A stretch of DNA of 64,000 nucleotides from the NCBI RefSeq assembly GCF_001277235.1, contig NZ_CP012266.1, positions 1,364,001 to 1,428,000 of the forward strand. The letters run 5' to 3'. How positions within the stretch are numbered: the stretch's first letter is position 1; each line of letters opens with the position of its first letter. A program made the translations under genes and the position numbers. Positions 9,059 to 17,645 of the stretch are shown here, piece by piece. Under the pieces are notes generated by a model. It ran no database searches and was not told the DNA's origin. It saw nothing but the letters and a program-made list of their open reading frames with translations. The stretch is from Cronobacter dublinensis subsp. dublinensis LMG 23823. GTDB taxonomy: Bacteria; Pseudomonadota; Gammaproteobacteria; Enterobacterales; Enterobacteriaceae.

Positions 9059-9715
9059 GTGCAGCGAGCCCGTTGTTATCTGTTAGGCGAAAGCGCCGTG
9101 GTGCTTGAGCTGGAACCGCCCGTGACGCTTGCCAGCCAGCAGCGGATCTGGGGGCTGGTGCAGCGTCTGGAGGCGGTGCCCGCCGTGGTGGAAGTCATTC
9201 CCGGCATGAATAACATTACCGTGATGCTGCGCGAGCCCGGCACGATGGCGCTGGACGCGATTGAGCGGCTACAGCGCTGGTGGGAGGAGAGCGAGGCTAT
9301 TCTCCCCGATGCGCGGCGTATTGAAATCCCTGTCGTCTACGGCGGCGACGGCGGGCCGGATCTGGCAGACGTGGCGCGCCACGCCGGGCTTAGCGAAAAG
9401 CAGGTGGTGGAGAAGCACTCGCAGGTGGATTACGTGGTCTATTTCATCGGCTTCCAGCCGGGCTTTCCCTATCTCGGGGGGCTTGCGCCCGAGCTTGCCA
9501 CGCCGCGTCGCGCCGAGCCAAGGCTGTCGGTGCCCGCAGGCTCTGTGGGCATCGGCGGCAGTCAGACCGGTATTTATCCGCTGCCCACGCCTGGCGGCTG
9601 GCAGATAATCGGCCACACGCCGCTTGCGCTGTTTAACCCGCAGAAAAACCCGCCGGGCCTGCTCGCGCCCGGCGACACCGTGCGCTTTGTGCCGCAACCG
9701 GAGGGCGTATGCTGA
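9059..9715 (+). CDS. pxpB: PxpB, 5-oxoprolinase subunit B
   Basis: The 218-residue protein (formerly YbgJ) is one of three subunits of the ATP-dependent prokaryotic 5-oxoprolinase that opens 5-oxoproline to glutamate. Family segments are PGMNNITV, FIGFQPGFPYLGGL and SVGIGGSQTGIYPLPTPGGWQIIG. The start is GTG at 9059 (MQRARCYLLGE), 5 bases after a GAGAGGA ribosome site; a longer frame reaches into ybgI. Its end overlaps pxpC by 7 bp. Confidence 0.96.
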   Translation: MQRARCYLLGESAVVLELEPPVTLASQQRIWGLVQRLEAVPAVVEVIPGMNNITVMLREPGTMALDAIERLQRWWEESEAILPDARRIEIPVVYGGDGGPDLADVARHAGLSEKQVVEKHSQVDYVVYFIGFQPGFPYLGGLAPELATPRRAEPRLSVPAGSVGIGGSQTGIYPLPTPGGWQIIGHTPLALFNPQKNPPGLLAPGDTVRFVPQPEGVC

Positions 9716-10641
9716 AGATTATTCGCGCGGGCATGCACGCCTCGATTCAGGACGGCGGCCGCGTCGGGCTGCGCCAGTACGGCGTGAGCCAATGCGGCGC
9801 GCTCGATGGCCCATCGTTACAGATTGCCAACCTGCTGGTGGGCAACGATCCGAACGCGGCGGCGCTCGAAATCACGCTCGGCCAGTGTGTGGTCGAGTTC
9901 ACCGAAGAGACCTGGTTTGCGCTCACCGGCGCGGGTTGCGATGCGACGCTGGATGAACGCGCCGTCTGGACCGGCTGGCGGCTGCTGGCCCGCGCAGGGC
10001 AGCGCTTAACGCTTAAGCTGCCGCGCCGCGGCATGCGCAGCTATCTGGCGCTGGCGGGGGGCTTCAACGTGCCGGAGGTGATGGGCTCGCGCAGTACTGA
10101 TATCAAAGTGGGCGTCGGCGGTTTTGAAGGGCGCCTGCTGCGCGACGGCGACGTCGTGCCGGTGAACCCGGCCACCCGCCACTTTCGCGAGGCGCGCGGC
10201 GTGAAGCAACTGCTGTGGGGTAACCGTATCCGCGCGCTGCCGGGGCCGGAGTATCACGAATTCAGCCACGCGGCGAAAGAGGCGTTCTGGCGCACGCCCT
10301 GGCAGTTAAGCCCGCAGAGCAACCGCATGGGCTACCGGCTGCATGGTCATGTGCTGGAGCGCACTACGGAGCGCGATCTGCTCTCGCACGGGCTGTTGCC
10401 TGGCGTGGTGCAGGTGCCGCCCGGCGGCCAGCCGATTGTGCTGATGAACGACGCCCAGACCACCGGCGGCTACCCGCGCATCGCCTGTGTTATCGACGCC
10501 GATCGCTATAACCTCGCGCAGCTGCGTCTGGGCGAGCCCATTCACTTTGTGCAGTGCTCCATCGAAGAGGCGCTGAAAGCGCGCAGCGATCGCGAGCGCT
10601 ACCTGCAACAACTGGCATGGCGGCTGAACGATGAAGATTGA
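9709..10641 (+). CDS. pxpC: PxpC, 5-oxoprolinase subunit C
   Basis: The 310-residue protein (formerly YbgK) belongs to the biotin-dependent carboxyltransferase-like (KipA/AHS2) family. Together with PxpB it forms the kinase-like part of 5-oxoprolinase. Typical segments are the N-terminal IRAGMHASIQDGGRVGLRQYG, GALDGPSLQIANLLVGN and the C-terminal MNDAQTTGGYPRIACV. It overlaps pxpB by 7 bp and pxpA by 11 bp, so the three subunits are translated as one tightly coupled unit. Confidence 0.96.
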   Translation: MLKIIRAGMHASIQDGGRVGLRQYGVSQCGALDGPSLQIANLLVGNDPNAAALEITLGQCVVEFTEETWFALTGAGCDATLDERAVWTGWRLLARAGQRLTLKLPRRGMRSYLALAGGFNVPEVMGSRSTDIKVGVGGFEGRLLRDGDVVPVNPATRHFREARGVKQLLWGNRIRALPGPEYHEFSHAAKEAFWRTPWQLSPQSNRMGYRLHGHVLERTTERDLLSHGLLPGVVQVPPGGQPIVLMNDAQTTGGYPRIACVIDADRYNLAQLRLGEPIHFVQCSIEEALKARSDRERYLQQLAWRLNDED

Positions 10642-11365
10642 TCTGAATGCCGATCTCGGCGAGGGCTGCGGTAACGACGCGCTGCTGATGCCGCTGATTA
10701 GCTCGGCCAACATCGCCTGCGGATTCCACGCGGGCGACGCGCAGACCATGCGCGAGAGCGTGCGGCTGGCGCTGGCGCACGGCGTGGCCATCGGCGCGCA
10801 TCCGGGCTTTGCGGACCGCGAAAACTTCGGGCGCACGGCGATGCAGCTGCCGCCGGAGACGATTTACGCCGAGACGCTTTACCAGGTCGGCGCGCTCGCG
10901 GCCATTGCGCGCGCCGAGGGTGGCAGGATCACGCATGTGAAACCGCACGGGATGCTGTATAACCAGGCGGCGAAAGACGCGGCGCTTGCGGACGCCATCG
11001 CCCGCGCGGTGAAGGATTTTGATGCCGCGCTGCTGCTGGTGGGGCTGGCCGGGAGCGAGCTGATTCGCGCGGGCGCGCGCCATCAGCTTGCCACGCGCGA
11101 AGAGGTATTCGCCGACCGCGGTTATCTGGCGGACGGCTCGCTTGTGCCGCGCAGCGAGCCGGGCGCATTAATCGAGGATGACGACGAGGCGGTGTCGCGC
11201 ACGCTCTCAATGGTGCTGGAGGGGCGAGTGCGAAGCCGGGAAGGGGGCTGGGCTGCGGTCAACGCCCAGACGGTCTGCCTGCACGGCGACGGCGCGCACG
11301 CGCTGGCGTTCGCGCGCCGGTTACGTGACGCCTTTGACGCGCGCCAGATACCGATAAGCGCGTAA
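10631..11365 (+). CDS. pxpA: PxpA, 5-oxoprolinase subunit A
   Basis: The 244-residue protein (formerly YbgL) is of the LamB/YcsF family. Conserved segments DLNADLGEG, NIACGFHAGDAQTM, GAHPGFADRENFGRT and HVKPHGMLYNQAAKD hold the putative catalytic His/Asp residues. It completes the 5-oxoprolinase that removes the damage product and glutathione or peptide breakdown product 5-oxoproline. It is the last gene of the operon and converges with the MarR-type gene with only one base between the stops. Confidence 0.96.
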   Translation: MKIDLNADLGEGCGNDALLMPLISSANIACGFHAGDAQTMRESVRLALAHGVAIGAHPGFADRENFGRTAMQLPPETIYAETLYQVGALAAIARAEGGRITHVKPHGMLYNQAAKDAALADAIARAVKDFDAALLLVGLAGSELIRAGARHQLATREEVFADRGYLADGSLVPRSEPGALIEDDDEAVSRTLSMVLEGRVRSREGGWAAVNAQTVCLHGDGAHALAFARRLRDAFDARQIPISA

Positions 11366-11366
11366 C

Positions 11367-11915
11367 TTACAGCGATGCCGCCGCCCGCGCGGCGGTGTCG
11401 TAAAGCGAGGCGATGGTGCGCAGCAGTTGCGCCGTTTCGCCAATCGCGGCCCCCGGAATGCCGCTCTCCACCTGAATGGCGATAAGACACGCCTCGCGCA
11501 CATCGCGGTATTTCATGCACAGCGCTTTGCCTTCTTCAGTGGTCGAAAAATAAAGCTCTTTTCCTACCTTTTCGCTGGTGACATACCCGGCCTTCACCAG
11601 CTTTTTCAGCGCGTAGGTCACGATGTGCGTGTCTTCGACGTTCAGCACAAAGCAGATATCCGCCAGCTTTTTCTTGCGGTTGCGGTGGTTGACGTGATGC
11701 AGCAACGACACGTCGAACGCGCCCATATCCGGCTCGCCTGCCGCCGTCATGCAGCGCACCATCCATTTGTTAAACGCGTTGCTAGTCATGATCAGCGCGT
11801 ATTCCAGCTCCGATAATTCGGCGCAGCGCTCCGATACCAGGTGGCGGGACGAGACGATGCGCCCGTCGGTGATGTCATCATTACTCTTTGATGTTGCAGT
11901 TTTTTTCTGGCTCAT
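11367..11915 (-). CDS. MarR-type winged-helix regulator next to pxp genes
   Basis: The 182-residue protein has a winged-helix DNA-binding domain at about residues 60–140 (FDVSLLHHVNHR, KKLADICFVL, HIVTYALKKLVKAGYV, ELYFSTTEEGKAL). A charged, low-complexity N-terminal tail (MSQKKTATSKSNDD) precedes it. I chose the ATG at 11915 because a perfect AGGAGG lies upstream; the frame could start 22 codons earlier. It is divergent from the DUF969–DUF979–DUF2891 operon and convergent with pxpA. I infer that it controls the transporter operon and perhaps itself. The effector is unknown; 5-oxoproline or glutamate would be the first guess. Confidence 0.8.
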   Translation of the reverse strand: MSQKKTATSKSNDDITDGRIVSSRHLVSERCAELSELEYALIMTSNAFNKWMVRCMTAAGEPDMGAFDVSLLHHVNHRNRKKKLADICFVLNVEDTHIVTYALKKLVKAGYVTSEKVGKELYFSTTEEGKALCMKYRDVREACLIAIQVESGIPGAAIGETAQLLRTIASLYDTAARAAASL

Positions 11916-11970
11916 CGCGTCCCTCTTCCTCCTGGGGGTATTCGCAAAAACTATAAAACGTAACCGACAA

Positions 11971-11987
11971 AATAAAAACATTTTATT
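11971..11987. promoter_or_regulatory. Candidate operator of the MarR-type regulator
   Basis: A perfect inverted repeat AATAAAA–ACA–TTTTATT sits in the 247-bp spacer between the divergent regulator and DUF969 genes, 55 bp upstream of the regulator start. MarR-family proteins usually bind such AT-rich dyads. No proof beyond position and symmetry. Confidence 0.35.
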
Positions 11988-12162
11988 GATAAATTGTTTA
12001 CATGTTGTGACCGTTCAGATATAGCTTTTTGGTCAGGTTCTGCACGTTCACAGCGCCTGACAACACAACAACGTTCGCCGCAATGCCCACGCTTCGCCAC
12101 CCCGGCGAATGACAAAAACAGCCTTCGGCGTGCAACGCTCACTTTGGAAAGGGTAACAATGT

Positions 12163-12885
12163 ATGGACGGTTCCTCTCTGTTGCCGCTCATCGGGATCCC
12201 GGTGGTGGTTCTCGGTTTTGCGCTGCGCTTTAACCCGCTGCTGGTCGTGGTGGTCGCCGGGCTGACGACAGGGCTCACGGTCGGTATGGATTTTGGCATG
12301 CTGCTGGAAACCTTTGGTGAAAAATTTGTTAACAGCCGTTCGCTCGCAACCTTCATTCTGATCCTGCCGGTGATTGGCCTGCTGGAGTATTACGGCCTGA
12401 AAGAGCGCGCCCAGGCGTGGGTGGCGAAAATCGCCAGCGCCACGTCAGCGCGAATTCTGATGCTCTATTTCGTGGTGCGCGAAGGCACCGCCGCGCTCGG
12501 GCTGATGTCGCTCGGCGGCCATGCCCAGACCGTGCGTCCGCTACTGGCGCCGATGGCTGAAGGCGCGGCGCTTAATGAATATGGCGAGCTGCCGCAACAC
12601 ATTCGCGACAAAATCAAAGCCCACGCCGCCGCATGCGACAACATCGCCGTGTTCTTCGGCGAAGATATTTTTATCGCTTTCGGCGCGGTGTTGCTGATTG
12701 ACGCCTTCCTGAAAGAGAACGGCATAGCGGGCATCGAGCCGCTGCATATCGGCCTCTGGGCCATCCCGACCGCTATCGCGGCGCTGATTATTCATATGGC
12801 GCGCCTGCTGCGACTCGACGCCAGCGTGCGCCGTGACGTGATGGCCTGGCGTGCGGAGCAGGGCAAAGAGGAGGCGGCGCAATGA
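12163..12885 (+). CDS. DUF969 membrane protein, transporter subunit candidate
   Basis: The 240-residue integral membrane protein has about six hydrophobic segments. Conserved-looking loops include LSLGGHAQTVRPLLAPMAEGAA-type residues near 115–135 and AACDNIAVFFGEDIFIAFGA near 165–185. It matches the DUF969 family, which is almost always found next to DUF979. It starts at 12163, about 9 bp after GGAAAGGG, and overlaps the DUF979 gene by 4 bp (ATGA). I infer a two-component permease whose substrate may be 5-oxoproline or a pyroglutamyl compound, given pxpBCA close by. Not present at this place in E. coli. Confidence 0.8.
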   Translation: MDGSSLLPLIGIPVVVLGFALRFNPLLVVVVAGLTTGLTVGMDFGMLLETFGEKFVNSRSLATFILILPVIGLLEYYGLKERAQAWVAKIASATSARILMLYFVVREGTAALGLMSLGGHAQTVRPLLAPMAEGAALNEYGELPQHIRDKIKAHAAACDNIAVFFGEDIFIAFGAVLLIDAFLKENGIAGIEPLHIGLWAIPTAIAALIIHMARLLRLDASVRRDVMAWRAEQGKEEAAQ

Positions 12886-13868
12886 GCACGTTACTGACCA
12901 TTAACCGCGTCTATTACCTGATTGGCTTTGTCGTGATGCTGCTGGTGGTGATGACGCTGCGCGATCGCGGCAACCCGAAGCGCTTTACCACCGCGCTGTT
13001 CTGGTTCCTGTTCGGCGGTATTTTCCTCTTCGGCGATCTGATGGTGCAGGAGCTGGGCCGTTCGCTGGCCTACCGCATCATCGGCGGCGCGGTGATTGTG
13101 ATAGCGCTGCTGGCGGGCTTTGGGCTGGTAGGGAAGGGGCACTATAAAATGTCTACCGAGGCGGAGCGCGAAGCGTCGTCGCAGCGCCTGCGCAACTGGC
13201 TGTTCCTGCCCGCCCTGCTGATCCCGGTGGTGACGGTCATCGGCACGCTGTTTTTAAAAGGCGTTTCGGTGGGCGGCGTGTTCCTGCTGGATCAAAAACA
13301 GCTGACGCTTGCCGCGCTGTGCGTCGCGTGCGTCGCGGCACTGCTGGTCGGCTGGTGGCTGACGCGCGGCACGCCGCTCCATGCGGTCCGCCAGTCGCGC
13401 CGTCTGGTGGATACCATCGGCTGGGCGGTCATTTTGCCGCAGATGCTGGCGATGCTCGGTGGCGTGTTTGTCGTCGCCAATACCGGCACCGCGGTGCAGC
13501 AGGTGGTGAGCCTGTTTGTCGACCCGGAAAACCGTTTCCTGCTGGTGGTGATTTACTGCATCGGCATGGCGCTGTTTACGATGATCATGGGTAACGCGTT
13601 TGCGGCGTTCCCGGTGCTGAGCGCGGGTATTGCGCTGCCGCTGTTGATTAACCATCACCACGGCGACCCGGCGCCGCTGCTGGCTATCGGCATGTATGCC
13701 GGGTATTGCGGCACGCTGATGACGCCGATGGCGGCCAACTTTAACATCGTTCCCGCCGCGCTGCTGGAGCTGAAAGATAAGTATCAGGTGATAAAAATTC
13801 AGATCCCCACGGCGGTGACGCTGCTGGTGGTGAATGTTTTCCTGATGTATTTCATCGTGTTCCGCTAA
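12882..13868 (+). CDS. DUF979 membrane protein, transporter subunit candidate
   Basis: The 328-residue protein has roughly nine hydrophobic segments and fits DUF979. Notable loops are FVVANTGTAVQQVVS (about residues 195–210), ITLP-like LPLLINHHHGDPAP, and GMYAGYCGTLMTPMAANFN near residues 270–290. The Gly-Thr-Leu-Met-Thr-Pro element with Asn nearby resembles substrate-binding hairpin tips of ion-coupled transporters. It is translationally coupled to the DUF969 gene and followed 31 bp later by the DUF2891 gene. The substrate is inferred only from the neighbourhood. Confidence 0.8.
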   Translation: MSTLLTINRVYYLIGFVVMLLVVMTLRDRGNPKRFTTALFWFLFGGIFLFGDLMVQELGRSLAYRIIGGAVIVIALLAGFGLVGKGHYKMSTEAEREASSQRLRNWLFLPALLIPVVTVIGTLFLKGVSVGGVFLLDQKQLTLAALCVACVAALLVGWWLTRGTPLHAVRQSRRLVDTIGWAVILPQMLAMLGGVFVVANTGTAVQQVVSLFVDPENRFLLVVIYCIGMALFTMIMGNAFAAFPVLSAGIALPLLINHHHGDPAPLLAIGMYAGYCGTLMTPMAANFNIVPAALLELKDKYQVIKIQIPTAVTLLVVNVFLMYFIVFR

Positions 13869-13899
13869 GCGCGGCGCGGTTGCCTTCTAAGGAGCTGTT

Positions 13900-14895
13900 A
13901 TGACACTGACGCTATCCCAGGCCGACGCCTTCGCCCGGATGCCTTTAACGTATCTGCGCCAGGAGTATCCGAACCACATCATGCATCTGATGAACGACGA
14001 TGCCGATGCGCTGCCGCCGCGCGAACTGCACCCGGTTTTTTACGGCTGCTTTGACTGGCACTCGGCGGTGCATGGTTACTGGCTGCTGCTGCGCTGCCTG
14101 CGACTTTACCCGACGCTGCCGTGCCGCGACGACATCATCGCGCTGTGTGATGAGCACATCACGCCCGCGAATGTCGCGCGCGAAGTCGCCTACTTTACCG
14201 CGCCGTTTCGCGCGTCGTTCGAGCGTCCGTATGGCTACGGCTGGCTGCTGGCGCTCGCTCAGGAGCTGAAGCAGTCGGCACTGCCTCAAGCCGCGCGCTG
14301 GCACGAAACACTTGAGCCGCTGACGCAGGATATCCGCGCGCGCCTTATCGATTATCTCAGCAAGCTGACCTACCCGATCCGCGTCGGCACGCACTACAAC
14401 ACGGCGTTTGCGCTGGCGCTCGGCCTCGATTACGCCCGCGCGCTGAATGACGGGGCGCTGGCGCACGCCATTACGGAGGCGACCACGCGGTTTTATCAGG
14501 CCGATACGGCGTACCCGGCGCACTACGAGCCGGGCGGCGATGAGTATCTCTCCGGGGCGCTGACCGAGGCGCTGCTGATGAGCAAAACGGCGGAGCATTT
14601 CCCGGCGTGGTTCGACGCGTTCCTGCCGGATATCGGCGGCGTGGCGGCGCTGATGAACCCGGCGGTGGTGAGCGATCGCGCCGACCCGAAAATCGCGCAC
14701 CTCGACGGGCTTAACTTAAGCCGCGCCTGGTGCATGAAGCATATCGCGGCGGCGCTGCCGGAACATCACGCCGCGCAGTCGCCGCTGAACGAGGCGGTGG
14801 CGCGCCATCTCGCGGCAAGCGTTGAGCATGTCGTCGGCAGTCACTACAGCGGCGGCCACTGGCTCGCGAGTTTCGCGCTGCTGGCGCTGGAATAA
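13900..14895 (+). CDS. DUF2891 protein, putative soluble enzyme
   Basis: The 331-residue soluble protein fits DUF2891 and is predicted largely helical, with repeated helix-loop motifs that suggest an alpha/alpha toroid. Loops rich in His, Tyr, Asp and Glu may build an active site: GCFDWHSAVHGYWLLLR (near 49), RVGTHYNTAFALAL (near 165), YEPGGDEYLSGALTEALL (near 210), LDGLNLSRAWCM (near 268) and SHYSGGHWLASFALLALE (C-terminus). No signal peptide is seen. A strong AAGGAG precedes the ATG. It is last in the DUF969–DUF979 operon and followed by a terminator. The function is unknown; I infer hydrolysis or processing of the compound the permease brings in. Confidence 0.8.
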   Translation: MTLTLSQADAFARMPLTYLRQEYPNHIMHLMNDDADALPPRELHPVFYGCFDWHSAVHGYWLLLRCLRLYPTLPCRDDIIALCDEHITPANVAREVAYFTAPFRASFERPYGYGWLLALAQELKQSALPQAARWHETLEPLTQDIRARLIDYLSKLTYPIRVGTHYNTAFALALGLDYARALNDGALAHAITEATTRFYQADTAYPAHYEPGGDEYLSGALTEALLMSKTAEHFPAWFDAFLPDIGGVAALMNPAVVSDRADPKIAHLDGLNLSRAWCMKHIAAALPEHHAAQSPLNEAVARHLAASVEHVVGSHYSGGHWLASFALLALE

Positions 14896-14903
14896 CCGCT
14901 TCG

Positions 14904-14933
14904 ACCGCCGCATTTATGCGGCGGTTTTGTTTT
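14904..14933 (+). terminator. Terminator after the DUF2891 gene
   Basis: An 8-bp GC-rich stem CCGCCGCA / TGCGGCGG with loop TTTA is followed by a T-rich run (TTTTGTTTT), 9 bp after the stop codon. It ends the DUF969–DUF979–DUF2891 operon and separates it from nei. Confidence 0.88.
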
Positions 14934-14999
14934 CTCCCGGGTCTCGCTGCTACAGTTATCCTCAGGTTTTAATGATGATGTCACCTAAAAGGATGCACG

Positions 15000-15791
15000 A
15001 TGCCGGAAGGACCGGAGATCCGCCGCGCGGCGGACAAACTTGAAGCGGCGGTGGCCGGTAAACCGCTGACCCACGTCTGGTTTGCTTTTCCTGAACTGAA
15101 AGCGTTTGAGGCGGCGCTGACGGGCGCGCGCGTCGAGCGCTTCGAAACCCGGGGTAAAGCGCTGCTGACGCATTTTTCCAACGGGCTGACGCTCTACAGC
15201 CATAACCAGCTGTACGGGGTCTGGCGGGTGGTGAAGGCGGGCGAAACGCCCCAGACCACGCGCAGCCTGCGGGTGCGGCTCGACACCCCCGATGCCGCGG
15301 TTCTGCTCTACAGCGCCTCGGAAATTGAGATGCTCGACGCCGACGGCGTGGCGGCGCACACGTTTTTACAGCGTGTCGGGCCGGACGTGCTGGATCTGTC
15401 GCTGACGGTGGAACAGGTCAAAGAACGACTGTTAAGCCCGCGCTTTCATCGCCGACAGTTTAGCGGGCTATTGCTCGATCAGGCGTTTCTCGCCGGGCTT
15501 GGCAACTATTTGCGGGTGGAGATCCTCTGGCAGGCGCAGCTTGCGCCGCGCCATAAAGCGTCAGCGCTGAACGACGCGCAACTCGACGCGCTGGCCCGCG
15601 CCTGCCTTGATATTCCCCGGCTTTCCTACCAGACGCGCGGCCAGGCGGATGAGAACAAACACCACGGCGCGCTGTTTCGCTTCGAGGTGTTTCATCGCGC
15701 CGGGAAAAAATGCCGCCGGTGCGGGGGGATTATCGAAAAAACGACGCTGTCGTCGCGGCCGTTTTACTGGTGTCCGGGGTGTCAGAAGTGA
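15000..15791 (+). CDS. nei: Endonuclease VIII
   Basis: The 263-residue bifunctional DNA glycosylase/AP lyase removes oxidised pyrimidines. The N-terminal catalytic PEGPEIRRAADKLE follows the initiator Met, so Pro2 becomes the nucleophile. The central helix-two-turn-helix contains LLLDQAFLAGLGNYLRVEIL, and the C-terminal zinc finger has Cys pairs in KCRRCGG and YWCPGCQK. Length matches E. coli Nei. In E. coli nei also follows pxpA, so the DUF operon has been inserted here or lost there. Confidence 0.97.
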   Translation: MPEGPEIRRAADKLEAAVAGKPLTHVWFAFPELKAFEAALTGARVERFETRGKALLTHFSNGLTLYSHNQLYGVWRVVKAGETPQTTRSLRVRLDTPDAAVLLYSASEIEMLDADGVAAHTFLQRVGPDVLDLSLTVEQVKERLLSPRFHRRQFSGLLLDQAFLAGLGNYLRVEILWQAQLAPRHKASALNDAQLDALARACLDIPRLSYQTRGQADENKHHGALFRFEVFHRAGKKCRRCGGIIEKTTLSSRPFYWCPGCQK

Positions 15792-15860
15792 TGAGGCGTG
15801 GGGGATGATGGGGAATGGTGGGTGCGGCTTCGCACCCGCCGGGCTGATGAAACCGCCATA

Positions 15861-15887
15861 AAAAAACGCGCCCGCAGGCGCGTTTTT
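15861..15887. terminator. Bidirectional terminator between nei and gltA
   Basis: A 6-bp stem CGCGCC / GGCGCG with loop CGCA is flanked by six A on one side and five T on the other, so it can stop transcripts from both convergent genes. A second hairpin without a T-run (GGTGGGTGCG / CGCACCCGCC, 15817–15840) sits just upstream. Confidence 0.85.
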
Positions 15888-15907
15888 CAGATTATCCGCA
15901 GCGTGAA

Positions 15908-17194
15908 TTAGCGCGACGAGACATCTGATTTGAAATCACGCTGCTCGTAGCCGGTGTAGAGCTGACGCGGACGCGCGATTTTCATACCTTCGCTGTGCAT
16001 TTCGTTCCAGTGCGCAATCCAGCCCACGGTACGCGCCATGGCGAAGATTACGGTGAACATTGAAGACGGAATACCCATCGCTTTCAGGATGATACCGGAG
16101 TAGAAATCCACGTTCGGGTAGAGTTTCTTCTCAATGAAGTACGGGTCGTTGAGCGCGATGTTTTCGAGCTCCATCGCCACTTCCAGCAGGTCATCTTTGG
16201 TGCCGAGCTCTTTCAGCACTTCGTGACAGGTTTCACGCATCACGGTAGCGCGCGGGTCATAGTTTTTGTAAACGCGATGACCGAAGCCCATCAGGCGGAA
16301 AGAGTCGTTTTTGTCTTTCGCGCGACGCACGAATTCCGGAATGTGCTCAACGGTGCTGATCTCTTCCAGCATCTTGAGTGCGGCTTCGTTCGCGCCGCCG
16401 TGTGCCGGTCCCCACAGGGAGGCGATACCGGCCGCGATGCACGCAAACGGGTTCGCGCCGGAGGAGCCTGCGGTACGGACAGTCGACGTCGAGGCGTTCT
16501 GCTCATGATCCGCGTGCAGGATCAGAATGCGATCCATCGCGCGCTCCAGCACCGGGTTAACCTCGTAAGGTTCGCACGGGGTGGAGAACATCATATTCAG
16601 GAAGTTGCCGGAGTAAGAGAGGTCGTTACGCGGATAAACAAACGGCTGGCCAATCGAATATTTGTAACACATCGCCGCCACAGTCGGCATTTTGGAGAGC
16701 AGGCGGAACGCCGCAATCTCACGGTGGCGCGGGTTATTGACGTCCAGCGAGTCGTGGTAGAACGCCGCCAGCGCGCCGGTCACGCCGCACAGCACCGCCA
16801 TCGGATGGGAATCGCGACGGAAACCGTGGAACAGACGGGTGATCTGTTCGTGGATCATGGTGTGGCGGGTCACGGTGGTTCTGAATTCGTCGTACTGCTC
16901 CTGAGTCGGTTTTTCGCCGTAGAGCAGGATGTAGCACACTTCGAGATAGTTGGACTCGGTGGCTAACTGATCAATAGGGAAACCGCGGTGCAGCAGGATA
17001 CCTTCGTCACCATCAATAAAGGTGATTTTGGACTCGCAGGATGCGGTAGAGGTAAAGCCGGGGTCAAACGTGAAAACACCTTTAGAACCAAGACTACGGA
17101 TATCGATTACATCCTGACCGAGCGTGCCTTTTAGCACATCCAGTTCAATAGCACCATCACCGTTATAGGTTAGGTTTGCTTTTTTATCAGCCAT
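15908..17194 (-). CDS. gltA: Citrate synthase
   Basis: The 428-residue type II (hexameric, NADH-regulated) citrate synthase condenses acetyl-CoA with oxaloacetate. It begins MADKKANLTYNGDGAIELD and has the catalytic His segments ANEAALKMLEE (preceded by GPAHGG) and MGFGHRVYKNYDPRA, plus the catalytic Asp in NVDFYSGIILKAMG. It is one residue longer than in E. coli. It is transcribed away from sdhCDAB, with which it shares a 653-bp control region. Confidence 0.98.
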   Translation of the reverse strand: MADKKANLTYNGDGAIELDVLKGTLGQDVIDIRSLGSKGVFTFDPGFTSTASCESKITFIDGDEGILLHRGFPIDQLATESNYLEVCYILLYGEKPTQEQYDEFRTTVTRHTMIHEQITRLFHGFRRDSHPMAVLCGVTGALAAFYHDSLDVNNPRHREIAAFRLLSKMPTVAAMCYKYSIGQPFVYPRNDLSYSGNFLNMMFSTPCEPYEVNPVLERAMDRILILHADHEQNASTSTVRTAGSSGANPFACIAAGIASLWGPAHGGANEAALKMLEEISTVEHIPEFVRRAKDKNDSFRLMGFGHRVYKNYDPRATVMRETCHEVLKELGTKDDLLEVAMELENIALNDPYFIEKKLYPNVDFYSGIILKAMGIPSSMFTVIFAMARTVGWIAHWNEMHSEGMKIARPRQLYTGYEQRDFKSDVSSR

Positions 17195-17592
17195 TTACGG
17201 TCTCCTTAGCGCCTGTTGCTTGCGACGGTTAACCGCCGATTTACCTCCAGCCAGCAGGGGGACAGTTGCCAGTTTGTTGTGTGGCGCGCAGCTCTGTTTC
17301 AGAGGGGAAACCAGGGTACAGAGCGATGGGCGGCTTGCAGGCAACCATTTAAACCTGGGTGAAATAACAGTAAATCAGGGTGTTAGCCGTCAGTCTTTTT
17401 CAAACCTGATTATCACTAATACCTGGCTAAATTACTGCGGTCAATACCGGCACACTGTTACATAACTTATTCTCAGGTGAAAGCATGACCCCATAACTTT
17501 TGCGAATTATATGCATTTCCTGGTGATGTTTGTAACTAATTTGTTTAACATTTGTCAAATCAGATGATTAAAAATTAAAATAATGTTGTTAT

Positions 17593-17608
17593 CGTGATCC
17601 TGGTCACT
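17593..17608. promoter_or_regulatory. CRP site upstream of sdhC
   Basis: The dyad CGTGA–TCCTGG–TCACT fits the CRP consensus TGTGA-N6-TCACA in eight of ten positions. It is centred about 82 bp upstream of the predicted transcription start of sdhC, in a stretch conserved with E. coli. Confidence 0.6.
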
Positions 17609-17645
17609 GTTCCGACCAAAAGCGGCCAAAGTATTTGTATGTTAA

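Noticed and set aside
15790..15817. G-rich run after nei as a possible G-quadruplex
   Set aside because: I can find only three well-placed runs of three or more G on one strand, too few for a standard quadruplex.
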